Assembly: GCF_020531965.1 (NCBI RefSeq)
Contig: NZ_JAJAWH010000036.1
Span: forward strand, 1 to 32,079
Source of the DNA: Pseudorhizobium xiangyangii
GTDB taxonomy: Bacteria > Pseudomonadota > Alphaproteobacteria > Rhizobiales > Rhizobiaceae
DNA length: 32,079 nucleotides
Reading direction: 5' to 3'
Shown here: one piece after another, positions 6,496 through 13,990 of the stretch
How the letters are laid out: each line of letters begins with the position of its first letter
How positions within the stretch are numbered: position 1 is the stretch's first letter
The notes under the pieces: model-generated
Seen by the model: the letters and a program-made list of their open reading frames with translations, nothing else
Databases searched by the model: none
Told to the model about the DNA's origin: nothing
Program-made: the position numbers and the translations under genes

Positions 6496-7088
6496 TAGGG
6501 CGGGGTGCCTGGCTTTTTGGGGTCAACCCCGGGCGCGTACTTTTGGGCTATTTCCGTATTTTCGTAGGCGATTCCGATCGGTATGCCGTCTTCGGTCAGG
6601 TATTTGAGACCGTGATCTTCAAATGCCTTTTCGAGGATCGCGAGTGTTGTCAGGTTTGGCCGATCTATCAGTCCCTGTTCCAGAGGTTGGATGGCTCCGA
6701 TCGAAAGTCCCGTGACTGGAGCAAACTGCCTGATTGTTAACCCGATCATTTCGCGTCCGGCGCGAACCACTCTTCCAGGCATTCGCAATTGCTGCGGCGG
6801 CTTTCCTTGGAACGAATGGAGGACTGCCATTTCTATGTCGTCGTACCAGACACCGAGTGAGATGGCGTCCACGACATAGAAACTGATTCCGATTTTCTCG
6901 AATGCCGCTCTTATCTTGTAGTTCCGGTAGAGGTCGGGGCGCTGCGCTCGCTCATTTTCGAGGTTTCTAATTACTGTCTCGGATAGATTCACAAGGCTGC
7001 CGAGTTGTTCCCGAGTATAGCCTGCCATCGCTCTTGCTGCACGCAAGAGGCGTCCGGGGATTGGCATAAAGCGTTGCGACTCATCCAT
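6495..7088 (-). CDS. XRE-type regulator with two tandem HTH units
   Basis: 197-residue DNA-binding protein made of two related units. Unit 1 (about residues 8-88) runs from MPIPGRLLRAARAMAGYTREQLG to GVWYDDIEMA, and unit 2 (about 103-181) from LRMPGRVVRAGREMIGLTIRQFA to GIAYENTEIA. Each has a Cro/C1-type helix-turn-helix followed by a short beta-rich tail ending in a Y-(D/E)-x-x-E-I/M-A motif. A single chain could therefore contact both halves of a palindrome. The motif CTATACTCGGGTAAAG lies 49 bp upstream of its start and recurs upstream of several other operons, so this is the best local candidate for the common regulator. The ATG at 7088 was chosen because it begins just before unit 1; the ribosome binding site is weak. 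Confidence 0.8.
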   Translation of the reverse strand: MDESQRFMPIPGRLLRAARAMAGYTREQLGSLVNLSETVIRNLENERAQRPDLYRNYKIRAAFEKIGISFYVVDAISLGVWYDDIEMAVLHSFQGKPPQQLRMPGRVVRAGREMIGLTIRQFAPVTGLSIGAIQPLEQGLIDRPNLTTLAILEKAFEDHGLKYLTEDGIPIGIAYENTEIAQKYAPGVDPKKPGTPP

Positions 7089-7136
7089 TGGGCAACTTTA
7101 GGAATGCGCCGGAGTAGAGTCCACAGGTCGCCAATC

Positions 7137-7152
7137 CTATACTCGGGTAAAG
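7137..7152 (+). promoter_or_regulatory. CTATACT-type operator upstream of the XRE gene
   Basis: CTATACTCGGGTAAAG matches the operator-like site at 15913-15928 at 13 of 16 positions. Its place 49 bp upstream of the regulator gene fits autoregulation. This is one of five such sites in the window. Confidence 0.5.
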
Positions 7153-7475
7153 CGTTCTCCATCCTTGTAGCGGCCAGACCTGCTACATACCGCCGCATGT
7201 TGAAAAGTCCTTTCTGGTTTGCGCTTTGCGAGCCGAGCACGGCGCAGAAACGACGTGTTTCCTCAGCCTCAAAATGAACGTGCTGGGCGGCAAGGTCGCT
7301 CAAGCGAGCCTGTGAGGGCTAGGATAGCTGATCCTCAGGTGGACGGTTCGTGATTGATCTCAGATTTCGCCTCCCCACCCGTTCAAAAGCCCCTTTTTTG
7401 GGTGCGGCATATTCATTTGCCTGTTGTCCAGGCGAGTGTGTGCTGCACCGGCCCGCAGTATGGGCGGGTCGGAAC

Positions 7476-7511
7476 CGCCGCAGGGTTGCGTGAGCAACCC
7501 GAATAGCGGCG
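7476..7511 (-). terminator. Strong hairpin after the replication gene; rest of gap 7089-7516
   Basis: CGCCGC-A-GGGTTGC (7476-7489) pairs with GCAACCC-N5-GCGGCG (7494-7511) around a GTGA loop, right behind the stop codon of the minus-strand replication gene. It has no U tract. The remaining part of the gap 7089-7516 holds a smaller stem (GCCTG/CAGGC near 7420-7435) and the operator-like site at 7137, but no supported gene and no clear iterons. It could contain part of the origin, which was not identified. Confidence 0.4.
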
Positions 7512-7516
7512 TCCGC

Positions 7517-8236
7517 TTATCTTTTCTCATAAGGAATAAAACTAGGATGGGATTCAGTCTGCCTGGCGGACTCACGTTGATTGATAGATTTTCCAAGGCG
7601 GGCAAGGGCCCGTCCCAAGGGGGTATCGCCGACATCGAACAACGTTCGCTCCTCAATGTTCACTGACCCCCTGAACGCCTCGATCAATTCAGATTTAGCC
7701 TGGCGCTCCAGTTCGTAATCCTCGGGGAGGGGAGACTTTACACCCATCCGCCATAGGAGGCGTCGAGCTCGCTCAGGAAGGGAGAGGCGATAGGCGTTAC
7801 TGGTTTGTTTGACTTGGGGGCCACGGCCGGTATTGCCGGTTGGCTCATACCTGCGGAGCCAGTCGAGGAAACCGTGGTCGCGCAGCGCCTTCAGCGCGCG
7901 TACGACGGCGTCCCTCGAACGGCGCAGCTTGTGCATGAGGGTGTCTATCGAAGGCTCGAGGCGGCCGGTGCGAAAGTCGACGAGATTGGCAAATAGTTGC
8001 AGAACCTCGATCGCGACCGATCCAAGCGGTCCGTTGCGGGAACCGGGTTCGCGTTCTGCCAATTCGTATCGCCGGGCGGCGAGCAGGATTTGGCGGACCT
8101 CCTGCTGATTTGTGCGACGCCAAAAGCCCCCTTCGCAGCGACCGGCTGCACGGGAGTGTCGTCGTACAAGGCTTCCATTTCGCTTCGGAGAAGCCGGCAA
8201 GTTCGCTTTTAACAGCATTGCAACGTGATCACGCAT
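7517..8236 (-). CDS. Putative plasmid replication initiator (winged-HTH)
   Basis: 239-residue basic protein. The central part (about residues 70-135, VAIEVLQLFANLVDFRTGRLEPSIDTLM then SRDAVVRALKALRDHGFLDWLRR) is a winged-helix domain of the type found in plasmid replication proteins and in some phage/plasmid regulators. The flanks are Arg-rich. The ATG at 8236 has a strong GGAGGAG site upstream. Its place between partition functions and the non-coding region 8237-8812, and the absence of any other initiator candidate in the window, support a replication role. A palindrome at 8264-8275 between its promoter and start suggests tight control. It could instead be a regulator; an experimental origin would be needed to settle that. 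Confidence 0.55.
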   Translation of the reverse strand: MRDHVAMLLKANLPASPKRNGSLVRRHSRAAGRCEGGFWRRTNQQEVRQILLAARRYELAEREPGSRNGPLGSVAIEVLQLFANLVDFRTGRLEPSIDTLMHKLRRSRDAVVRALKALRDHGFLDWLRRYEPTGNTGRGPQVKQTSNAYRLSLPERARRLLWRMGVKSPLPEDYELERQAKSELIEAFRGSVNIEERTLFDVGDTPLGRALARLGKSINQRESARQTESHPSFIPYEKR

Positions 8237-8261
8237 CGGACGCTCCTCCGCGGCCGGCGGG

Positions 8262-8277
8262 TGATACTGCAGTATAG
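8262..8277 (-). promoter_or_regulatory. CTATACT-type operator upstream of the replication gene
   Basis: Read on the minus strand this is CTATACTGCAGTATCA, with a perfect 12-bp palindrome ATACTGCAGTAT at 8264-8275. It lies about 27 bp before the start codon of the replication gene, where a bound regulator would block transcription or translation initiation. Confidence 0.55.
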
Positions 8278-8398
8278 TAGGTATGATTGATCGAAGCCGA
8301 AAACCGCATGGGCCTTGGCTGTGTCGAGTGAGCTTTTTCCACGTTTTCTTCCCTTAAATTTGGGCAAAGAGATTCCGTGGCGCGAAAGCGCATTAGGC

Positions 8399-8427
8399 TT
8401 GCAAAACTGATGAGAGGTGGCTAGATT
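8399..8427 (+). promoter_or_regulatory. Sigma70-like promoter of a small RNA
   Basis: TTGCAA (8399-8404), a 17-bp spacer and TAGATT (8422-8427) form a plausible housekeeping promoter pointing away from the replication gene. The next terminator follows about 70 bp after the predicted start. Confidence 0.5.
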
Positions 8428-8433
8428 GCGCGT

Positions 8434-8522
8434 ATTGTTTTTGTGCGCTGATGACGGACGCCAATCCGTTCTCGATGACCTCTCTTTTGGAAGCCCGGCC
8501 TCGCGCCGGGTTTTCTGTTTTT
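8434..8522 (+). ncRNA. Candidate small RNA between the replication gene and the virB operon
   Basis: About 89 nt bounded by the promoter at 8399-8427 and a clear intrinsic terminator (CCCGGC at 8494-8499, GCCGGG at 8505-8510, then TTTTCTGTTTTT). It could fold into ACGGA/TCCGT (about 8454-8469) and the terminator stem, with GCGC arms near its 5' end. No ORF fits. Plasmid replication genes are often controlled by such short RNAs, but this one is divergent from, not antisense to, the gene, so any action on it would be in trans. The transcript itself is inferred. Confidence 0.45.
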
Positions 8523-8609
8523 AGGCCACTTTCCCCTCCATTTCTGCCGAATCGTGCCCGCCCATTGCGGTGCAGCCCATCATGACAGATTCGCGTTTCG
8601 ATTGGAAAA

Positions 8610-8625
8610 CTATACTCAAATATAG
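8610..8625 (+). promoter_or_regulatory. CTATACT-type operator in the virB upstream region
   Basis: CTATACTCAAATATAG has perfect CTATA/TATAG outer arms and the same 16-bp length as the site at 15913-15928. It lies about 190 bp before the first gene of the transfer operon. Confidence 0.45.
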
Positions 8626-8682
8626 CACTCCTCCTCGAACCACGCGCATGTGTACGCCCGAGTCGGCGCTTGTGTCAAATTA

Positions 8683-8694
8683 TGCCGTACGGCA
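8683..8694. promoter_or_regulatory. Perfect 12-bp palindrome before the transfer operon
   Basis: TGCCGTACGGCA is a perfect palindrome about 120 bp upstream of the first ORF of the transfer operon. It differs from the CTATACT sites and may bind another regulator. The rest of the gene-free stretch 8237-8812 holds the small RNA unit and the operator-like sites described separately. Confidence 0.3.
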
Positions 8695-8724
8695 CACGCT
8701 AAGCACGATGGTCATAATACCGTT

Positions 8725-8751
8725 TTGACTTGTTTTAAGTATTGCTATTTC
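8725..8751 (+). promoter_or_regulatory. Weak promoter-like element for the first transfer operon
   Basis: TTGACT at 8725-8730 is a good -35 match, but the best -10 (TATTTC at 8746) is only 15 bp away. It would give a leader of about 55 nt before the ATG at 8813. Confidence 0.3.
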
Positions 8752-8812
8752 CACGTTCATTTGGCACGCTGAATACAGATTAGCAGGCAACCGCATTGAT
8801 CGAGGGGGAATT

Positions 8813-9139
8813 ATGAATTCTGTGTCGCGTCTTGAAACATTAGTGAATCAACATCTATCAGTGTTGACAGATTTCAAGGAGTTTTCGGCATTAGCGGATC
8901 AACAAATTGATCTTTCAATGGTTATGGCAACGCTTGATAGAGAGAGTGCGTGCCGTAAGGAGATCCTCTCCTACCGTCCGCAGACCCGTGCGGAAGCCGC
9001 TCTAAAGCTCCGCGCTACACTTGAAGCAGTAGCACTATTCGAAGAGCTTGATCAGCATGAGATAGTAATTTTATTGACATCGCTGGTTGGATTCCTTGAG
9101 GAGCCATTGACGCCAGATTCAGCCCCGCCTACTGTCTAA
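8813..9139 (+). CDS. Unknown small helical protein, first gene of the transfer operon
   Basis: 108 residues, not recognised. It is predicted mostly helical, without a signal peptide or membrane segment, and has a charged middle (TLDRESACRKEILSYRP) and an acidic tail. The ATG is preceded by GAGGGGGAA, a strong site. The first half of the gene is noticeably richer in A and T than its neighbours, which may mean a recent arrival. It starts the plus-strand operon and is followed 24 bp later by the TrbM/KikA gene, so a regulatory or accessory transfer role is possible. Confidence 0.65.
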   Translation: MNSVSRLETLVNQHLSVLTDFKEFSALADQQIDLSMVMATLDRESACRKEILSYRPQTRAEAALKLRATLEAVALFEELDQHEIVILLTSLVGFLEEPLTPDSAPPTV

Positions 9140-9163
9140 TGTAGATACAGGAGGGAACCACCC

Positions 9164-9664
9164 ATGAAGCCATTCGTCCTTTCAGCAGCAGCGACACTCG
9201 CTGCTGTTTTCGTTTCTGCACCTGCAACAGCGTCCGAATGGGGCTGCGAGGTGCTTTTGTGCCTTTCAAACCCGGGCTCTCCGACGGAGTTCAAGGAATG
9301 CGTACCGCCGATCCACAAGCTCTACAGCGAGCTTGCCAAGGGCCATTCGTTCCCGACCTGCACTGGTGTGGGCTTCAAGGCTTCCAAGCCTGTTTACGAT
9401 CCTTACGAATGCCCGGCCGGGTATGAGCTTATCAACAGACCAAGTTTGGGCAGCCACGAACGCCCATCATGCAAGGCCACCGAGCCTAAAGTCCTTCCAA
9501 TGATGGCCTGCTGGAAAAACGGGACTGGGCAGGGGCAAATTGAAATGATCGCTGGGAAGCGCACCTGCGTTACCTATCCATCCACGGCCGCCACTCTCCG
9601 CGAAAAACCCCGTTACGTCATCATCGACATCGATGACGTGGGCAAGAAGACCGTCTGGTTCTGA
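9164..9664 (+). CDS. TrbM/KikA/MpfK-family conjugal transfer protein
   Basis: 166-residue secreted protein with a signal peptide ending near ATA-SEW (about residue 24). The mature start resembles the TrbM/KikA pattern: WGCEVLLCLSNPG, then EC and PPIHKLYS, and later FPTC, giving cysteines at 28, 33, 46 and 66 that probably form periplasmic disulfides. Members lie in the mating-pair-formation region of IncP, IncN and related plasmids and are needed for, or assist, transfer. The ATG follows GGAGGGAACCACCC, part of a motif that recurs elsewhere. Further C-terminal cysteines are present. Family assignment rests on this motif pattern. Confidence 0.75.
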   Translation: MKPFVLSAAATLAAVFVSAPATASEWGCEVLLCLSNPGSPTEFKECVPPIHKLYSELAKGHSFPTCTGVGFKASKPVYDPYECPAGYELINRPSLGSHERPSCKATEPKVLPMMACWKNGTGQGQIEMIAGKRTCVTYPSTAATLREKPRYVIIDIDDVGKKTVWF

Positions 9665-9673
9665 GGCGGCAAT

Positions 9674-10285
9674 ATGGATCTGGCATCAGTTTTTGCGCTG
9701 GCGCTGAGCTGCACGACAGCTGCGCCGCCGTCCCTTCTGGCAGCAACGTCAATTGTCATGACGCAAGGTGACCCAATGGCGTTGACGGTCAACGGAGCGC
9801 CAATACCTGGTCCGATGCTCCAGGCCGCAGCCATGGAAGAGGCTCTTGCCGCCATTACCCAAGGCTCATCCGTCAGGTTGGGTCTCGGGCAATCTTCACC
9901 AGACGAATTGGACAGTGCCGGGGCAGAGCTGGCCGACGGGTTTTCACCGTGTTCAAGTCTTGCAGCATTGGACGCAACGTTGGCTCAGACCTATGCCGGC
10001 GTCTCAGGAACGGACGAAGAGCGATGGCTGGCTGCGGCCAGTTTGCACGCGACAGGCACTTACGATCTGGCGCTAGCATCAGACTTCGTCGCAAAGATCA
10101 CCGAAATTCGGGCAACACTTCCGCCTGATAGGCCAGGTCAGCCACGTACTGCCCTGGCCACAAACCTGCCATTAGCGGCCACATCGGCGGCTGATGGCCC
10201 AAAGGAACCACCCTCAACTTCAAACAGCGCTGATATCTTCGGCTCCGGCCGGGGACAGTCGCTGCTGATATTTTCCAAGGAGTAG
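9674..10285 (+). CDS. virB1: Degenerate VirB1-like protein (lytic transglycosylase fold, catalytic Glu absent)
   Basis: 203 residues, in the VirB1 position before virB2. Conserved VirB1 landmarks can be followed: the early cysteine (SCTTAAPPSLLAA), a VMTQGDPMAL segment where VirB1 has VES-x-FDP, a GLGQ segment in place of GL-x-Q-IN, FSPCSSL in place of the PC-x-(N/S)L box, and LHATGTYDLALASDFVAKI in place of the S/NTG region with YV-x-K-V. In this alignment the catalytic glutamate is replaced by Met29, so murein cleavage is not expected. The C-terminal 50 residues are Pro/Ser-rich. There is no clear signal peptide. It may keep a scaffold role or be decaying; another hydrolase would have to open the wall. 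Confidence 0.65.
   Translation: MDLASVFALALSCTTAAPPSLLAATSIVMTQGDPMALTVNGAPIPGPMLQAAAMEEALAAITQGSSVRLGLGQSSPDELDSAGAELADGFSPCSSLAALDATLAQTYAGVSGTDEERWLAAASLHATGTYDLALASDFVAKITEIRATLPPDRPGQPRTALATNLPLAATSAADGPKEPPSTSNSADIFGSGRGQSLLIFSKE
10204..10217 (+). repeat. Repeated motif GGAACCACCCTCAA, copy 1
   Basis: This 14-mer occurs exactly three times in the window (10204, 20187, 30447), each upstream of a plus-strand gene. A shorter match, GGAACCACCC, abuts the ATG of the TrbM-like gene (9154-9163). This copy lies inside the 3' end of the VirB1-like gene, 72 bp before virB2. Confidence 0.6.
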
Positions 10286-10289
10286 CGTT

Positions 10290-10604
10290 TTGTCTTTCCA
10301 GAATTCTATTGGCGCAGTCGCCAAGCGACACGCACCTGCATTGGCCATGGCCGCCGTAATGAGTGTCATGTTTGTTGAACCTGCTTTCGCTCAATCTCTC
10401 GGCAACATCGAGAAAGTCCTGAAGAACCTTGTGGACATTCTTACAGGTGAAGTGGCGCGGCTAATTGCAATGCTCGCGGTTATCCTCCTTGGCATGGCGA
10501 CGATGTTCAACATGTTCGATAAGCGCAATTTGGTTTTCGTGATACTAGGGATCGCCATCGTGTTTGGAGCAGCCGAAATTGTCGGCTGGCTGACGGGGGC
10601 CTGA
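10290..10604 (+). CDS. virB2: VirB2 pilin
   Basis: 104-residue major pilin precursor of the type IV secretion system. A long signal peptide ends at AFA-QS (about residue 34). The mature part has two hydrophobic helices (about 54-74 and 82-102) joined by a short basic loop, FDKRN, the usual VirB2 topology. The start is TTG at 10290, with AAGGAG well placed upstream; no better in-frame start precedes the signal peptide. It follows the VirB1-like gene directly and precedes virB3 by 2 bp. Confidence 0.88.
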   Translation: MSFQNSIGAVAKRHAPALAMAAVMSVMFVEPAFAQSLGNIEKVLKNLVDILTGEVARLIAMLAVILLGMATMFNMFDKRNLVFVILGIAIVFGAAEIVGWLTGA

Positions 10605-10606
10605 CC

Positions 10607-10936
10607 ATGTCGGGAGAGCAGGTGAGGCTAACCGAGGACCCGCTATTTCTGGCATGCACCCGACCTGCCATGGTCGGCGGCGTCACAATCGAGGCCATGG
10701 GTGCCAACGTCGTGTTAACCGCGATGGTTTTTCTCGCCGGTGGCTCGTTGCTGTATTTCAGCGTTGGCCTTCTGCTGCACCTGCTCTTCCGGGCCATCTG
10801 CAAAGTGGATCACAATCAGTTTCGGGTTCTGGCGGCTTGGCTCAATTCAAAGGGCCGGGCACGCACCAAGGACTATTTCGGCGCTGCGACATACACGCCG
10901 CTGGTCATCAGAAAATCGAAGAAGGCAAGGGGTTGA
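10607..10936 (+). CDS. virB3: VirB3 inner-membrane protein
   Basis: 109-residue protein with the VirB3 opening (EDPLFLACTRPAMVGGV) followed by one or two membrane helices around residues 30-62. The tail has the RVLAAWLNSKGRA segment common in VirB3. It works with VirB4 at the base of the secretion channel. The virB2 stop and the virB4 GTG start are each within 3 bp. Confidence 0.88.
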   Translation: MSGEQVRLTEDPLFLACTRPAMVGGVTIEAMGANVVLTAMVFLAGGSLLYFSVGLLLHLLFRAICKVDHNQFRVLAAWLNSKGRARTKDYFGAATYTPLVIRKSKKARG

Positions 10937-10939
10937 ACC

Positions 10940-13312
10940 GTGCTTAACAACAACGCTGGCCCGTCAGCGAAACTTGCCAATCGCGAGCGGGAGGCCGGAC
11001 CATACCTGCCGTATACCCGCCATGTGAACAATACTGTTGTCGCACTCCGTTCCGGCCTGCTGATGACGACCATCGAGCTCAAGGGCGTTCCCTTCGAAAC
11101 GAGCGATCGTGCCGAGCTCAATATATTCCACAACCACCTGAACATGCTGTGGCGCAGTATCGGCAAGGAGCAGCTGGCGCTCTGGAGCCATATGGTGCGC
11201 CGGCGCGACCGCGATTATCCTATTGGCAAGTTCAAAAGCAAATTTGCAGCCGATCTGGACCGGAAATACCAGGAGCGAATGGTGGGCGAGGCGCTGTATC
11301 GCAACCGCTGGTTCCTCACGCTTGTTTGGTCGCCTGCCATCGACAGGGCGGACAAGGTGCTGAATTTCCTCAGCCGCTTCCACAAGCCCAGCATGAGCGA
11401 TGAAGTCGATCATCGCGCGCTCAAGGAGCTCGACGATACGTGCCAGACGGCCATTGCCGCCCTTGAGCGATACGAGCCGCGTGTTCTTGGCCTCTACCGG
11501 GGCAACAATGAGCTGATGTTCTCCGAGCCAATGGAATTCCTGCGGCTTGTCGGCACTTCCGACGAGATGCCAATGCCGCTGGTCGACGGGCCAATAGGGG
11601 GCGCTGTCTATGCCGACCGGGTTCTGTTTGGAAAGGAGAACATCGAGATCCGCCTACCCGACGAGAGCAAGCTGGCGGGGATACTCGGCATCAAGGAATA
11701 CCCGTCGAAGACACGGCCGGGCATGCTCAACGCCATCCTGTCGGCAAAGATGGAATGCGTCCTGGCGCAGAGTTTCGCCTTCATCGCCAAGTCTGATGCC
11801 AAGCAATCAATGGCGCTCAAGCAAGGCCAGATGATCAATGCGAACGATCGGGCTGCAAGCCAGATTGACGAACTTGATGTGGGCCTGGACGATCTTGAGA
11901 GTAATCGCATGGTGATGGGCATGCACCATCTCAACCTGATGGTTCTTGGGCATGATAGCGTGGTCCTTCGAGAGAACATCGGGCTGGCCCGGAGAATTCT
12001 CAGCGAATGTGGCATTGTGACTGCTCGTGAAGATCTAGCGCTGGAAACGAGCTATTGGGGCTTGTTCCCCGGCAACTTCTCCCATCGTCCTCGGAGTGGG
12101 GCTATCTCGTCCCGTAATTTCGCAGCTCTTTCGGGCTTCCATAGCCACCCAAGCGGGGAAAAGAAGGCGCACTGGGGCATGCCGGTCGCCTTGCTCAAGA
12201 CTGCGGCCGGCGGTGCTTATAATTTCAATTTCCATGTCGGTGACCTCGGCAACACCTTCATCTGCGGGCCATCAGGCTCCGGTAAGACGGTCATCCAGAA
12301 TTTTATGCTGGCGCAGCTGCAGAAGCACGATGCAACCATGGTGTTCTTCGACAAGGACCGCGGTGCTGACATCTTCGTTCGCGCGGCTGGTGGAAATTAC
12401 CTTCCTTTGAAATCGGGCCAGAAGACCGGCTGTGCGCCGTTGCAGGCGCTCGATTTCGATCACGCGGGGGATTTCGAGTTTCTGCACTTATGGATCAAGA
12501 AGCTGGTCGAACGTCCCGACAAGCCATTCACGGTCACCGAAGAAGGCCAGATCCATACGGCACTGTCGCAGATGCGAGCAATGCCGCGTGAACTTCGACG
12601 GCTCGGCAATCTGCGCGATTTCTTTCCGTCACGTGATCCGGAAGGGATCGGCGCACGGTTGGAACGTTGGTTTGGCACCGGGGCACTGTCATGGGCGTTC
12701 GATCACGGTGCGGACGACATTGCGCTGGATGCGTCCTTAGTCGGTTTCGATATGACCGAGTTCCTGGACAATCCCGAGATCCGCACACCGCTGATGATGT
12801 ATCTCTTCCATCGGGTGGAACGGCTTATCGATGGCCGCAGGATCGTCATTGATATTGACGAATTCTGGAAGGCGCTCGACGACGAGGCTTTCCGCCAGCT
12901 TGCCAGAGACAAGCTCAAGACGATCCGCAAGCAGAACGGCATGATGCTGTTTGGCACCCAAAGCCCGCGAGACGCGCTTCAATCGGAGATTGGCTATACG
13001 ATCATCGAGCAGTGCCCAACAAAGATTTTCATGCCGAACCCATACGGATCGCATGAGGACTACGTGGGTGGCTTCAAGCTCTCCGAACGGGAGTTCGAGC
13101 TGATCAGCCAGGAGCTGACACCCGAAAGCCGCTGCTTCCTGATCAAGCAGGGTCGGAACAGCGTCGTTGCGTCGCTCGATCTTGGCGGCTTCGATGATGA
13201 ACTGAAAATTCTCTCCGGACGTACCGAGTCCATTGCCCGGATGGATGAACTGATCGTGTCGCATGGCAGCAACCCGGAAGTCTGGTTGCCGCATCTTTTA
13301 GGAAAGGTTTGA
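10940..13312 (+). CDS. virB4: VirB4 ATPase
   Basis: 790-residue type IV secretion ATPase of usual length. Walker A is GPSGSGKT (residues 443-450), Walker B lies in VIDIDEFWKAL with Asp640-Glu641, and the later GTQSPRDAL and IIEQCPTKIFMPNP segments are typical of the family. It energises pilus assembly and substrate transfer at the inner membrane. The start is GTG at 10940, four bases after the virB3 gene. The N-terminal 200 residues match the VirB4 pattern, including YTRHVNNTVVALRSG. Confidence 0.96.
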   Translation: MLNNNAGPSAKLANREREAGPYLPYTRHVNNTVVALRSGLLMTTIELKGVPFETSDRAELNIFHNHLNMLWRSIGKEQLALWSHMVRRRDRDYPIGKFKSKFAADLDRKYQERMVGEALYRNRWFLTLVWSPAIDRADKVLNFLSRFHKPSMSDEVDHRALKELDDTCQTAIAALERYEPRVLGLYRGNNELMFSEPMEFLRLVGTSDEMPMPLVDGPIGGAVYADRVLFGKENIEIRLPDESKLAGILGIKEYPSKTRPGMLNAILSAKMECVLAQSFAFIAKSDAKQSMALKQGQMINANDRAASQIDELDVGLDDLESNRMVMGMHHLNLMVLGHDSVVLRENIGLARRILSECGIVTAREDLALETSYWGLFPGNFSHRPRSGAISSRNFAALSGFHSHPSGEKKAHWGMPVALLKTAAGGAYNFNFHVGDLGNTFICGPSGSGKTVIQNFMLAQLQKHDATMVFFDKDRGADIFVRAAGGNYLPLKSGQKTGCAPLQALDFDHAGDFEFLHLWIKKLVERPDKPFTVTEEGQIHTALSQMRAMPRELRRLGNLRDFFPSRDPEGIGARLERWFGTGALSWAFDHGADDIALDASLVGFDMTEFLDNPEIRTPLMMYLFHRVERLIDGRRIVIDIDEFWKALDDEAFRQLARDKLKTIRKQNGMMLFGTQSPRDALQSEIGYTIIEQCPTKIFMPNPYGSHEDYVGGFKLSEREFELISQELTPESRCFLIKQGRNSVVASLDLGGFDDELKILSGRTESIARMDELIVSHGSNPEVWLPHLLGKV

Positions 13313-13315
13313 GCA

Positions 13316-13990
13316 GTGAAGCGAATTTTGACAGCGGCGGGCATCGCACTGTTTTCCTCCGGGGCGTTTGCACAAGGTATCCCCACCTTCGATACCACGG
13401 CGGTTGCAAAGGCTCTGGAGCAGATTGCCAACCAGATGGAGCAGATCGAGCAGTTGAAGGCGCAGTTGGCCCAAGCCAAGGAGCTCTATGACTCGATGAA
13501 CCAGATTACCGGCGTTGGCGATCTCGCCGGATTGCTCAAATCTGAGAACATCCAGCAGGCTTTGCCTCCGGAGTTCAGCAAGCTTCAAGGCCCACTACAG
13601 GGCGTCCTCAAGAACAATTTCGACGCCTTTGAGGAGCGCAATAAGTACACGAAAGAGGCGGCTGACGACTTCTACTACAAGGAACTGGCGCGGGCTCGCG
13701 GTGAGACCAACACCGATATGAGCGTCGGCCAGACGATCTATGAGGCGGCCGGCCAGCGCATCAGTGGATTGGAACAACTGCGCGACAAGGTGAAGACGGC
13801 GGCTACTGCAAAGGAGGTCGCAGATCTTCAGGCTCGTATCTCAGGAGAATCCTCGTTGATCCAGAACCAGATCCTGCAAATGCAGGGACTAGCGATGATT
13901 CAGCAAGCGCGCGATCGCGTCGACGACGAACGCAAGCGGGAAAACTTTTTGGATATGCGCCGTCGCATCAAGGAAGTCGGAGTCAAGTGA
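13316..13990 (+). CDS. virB5: VirB5 minor pilus protein
   Basis: 224-residue periplasmic/pilus-tip protein. It has a signal peptide ending at AFA-QG (about residue 19), then a helical, Gln/Glu-rich domain beginning IPTFDTTAVAKALEQIANQ with a coiled-coil pattern, as in TraC/VirB5. The start is GTG at 13316, four bases after the virB4 stop. VirB5 probably contacts the recipient or caps the pilus. Its stop overlaps the start of the first EexN-like gene. Confidence 0.9.
   Translation: MKRILTAAGIALFSSGAFAQGIPTFDTTAVAKALEQIANQMEQIEQLKAQLAQAKELYDSMNQITGVGDLAGLLKSENIQQALPPEFSKLQGPLQGVLKNNFDAFEERNKYTKEAADDFYYKELARARGETNTDMSVGQTIYEAAGQRISGLEQLRDKVKTAATAKEVADLQARISGESSLIQNQILQMQGLAMIQQARDRVDDERKRENFLDMRRRIKEVGVK

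Noticed and set aside
6989-7303. 104-residue minus-strand ORF with a TTG start upstream of the XRE gene
   Set aside because: It overlaps the XRE coding start by about 100 bp, lacks a good ribosome binding site and shows no family features; it could still be a small gene, but the support is too thin.
8281-8400. Possible iteron-type origin next to the replication gene
   Set aside because: No repeated words of iteron length or clear DnaA boxes were found; only a small GCGC-GAAA-GCGC hairpin near 8380.
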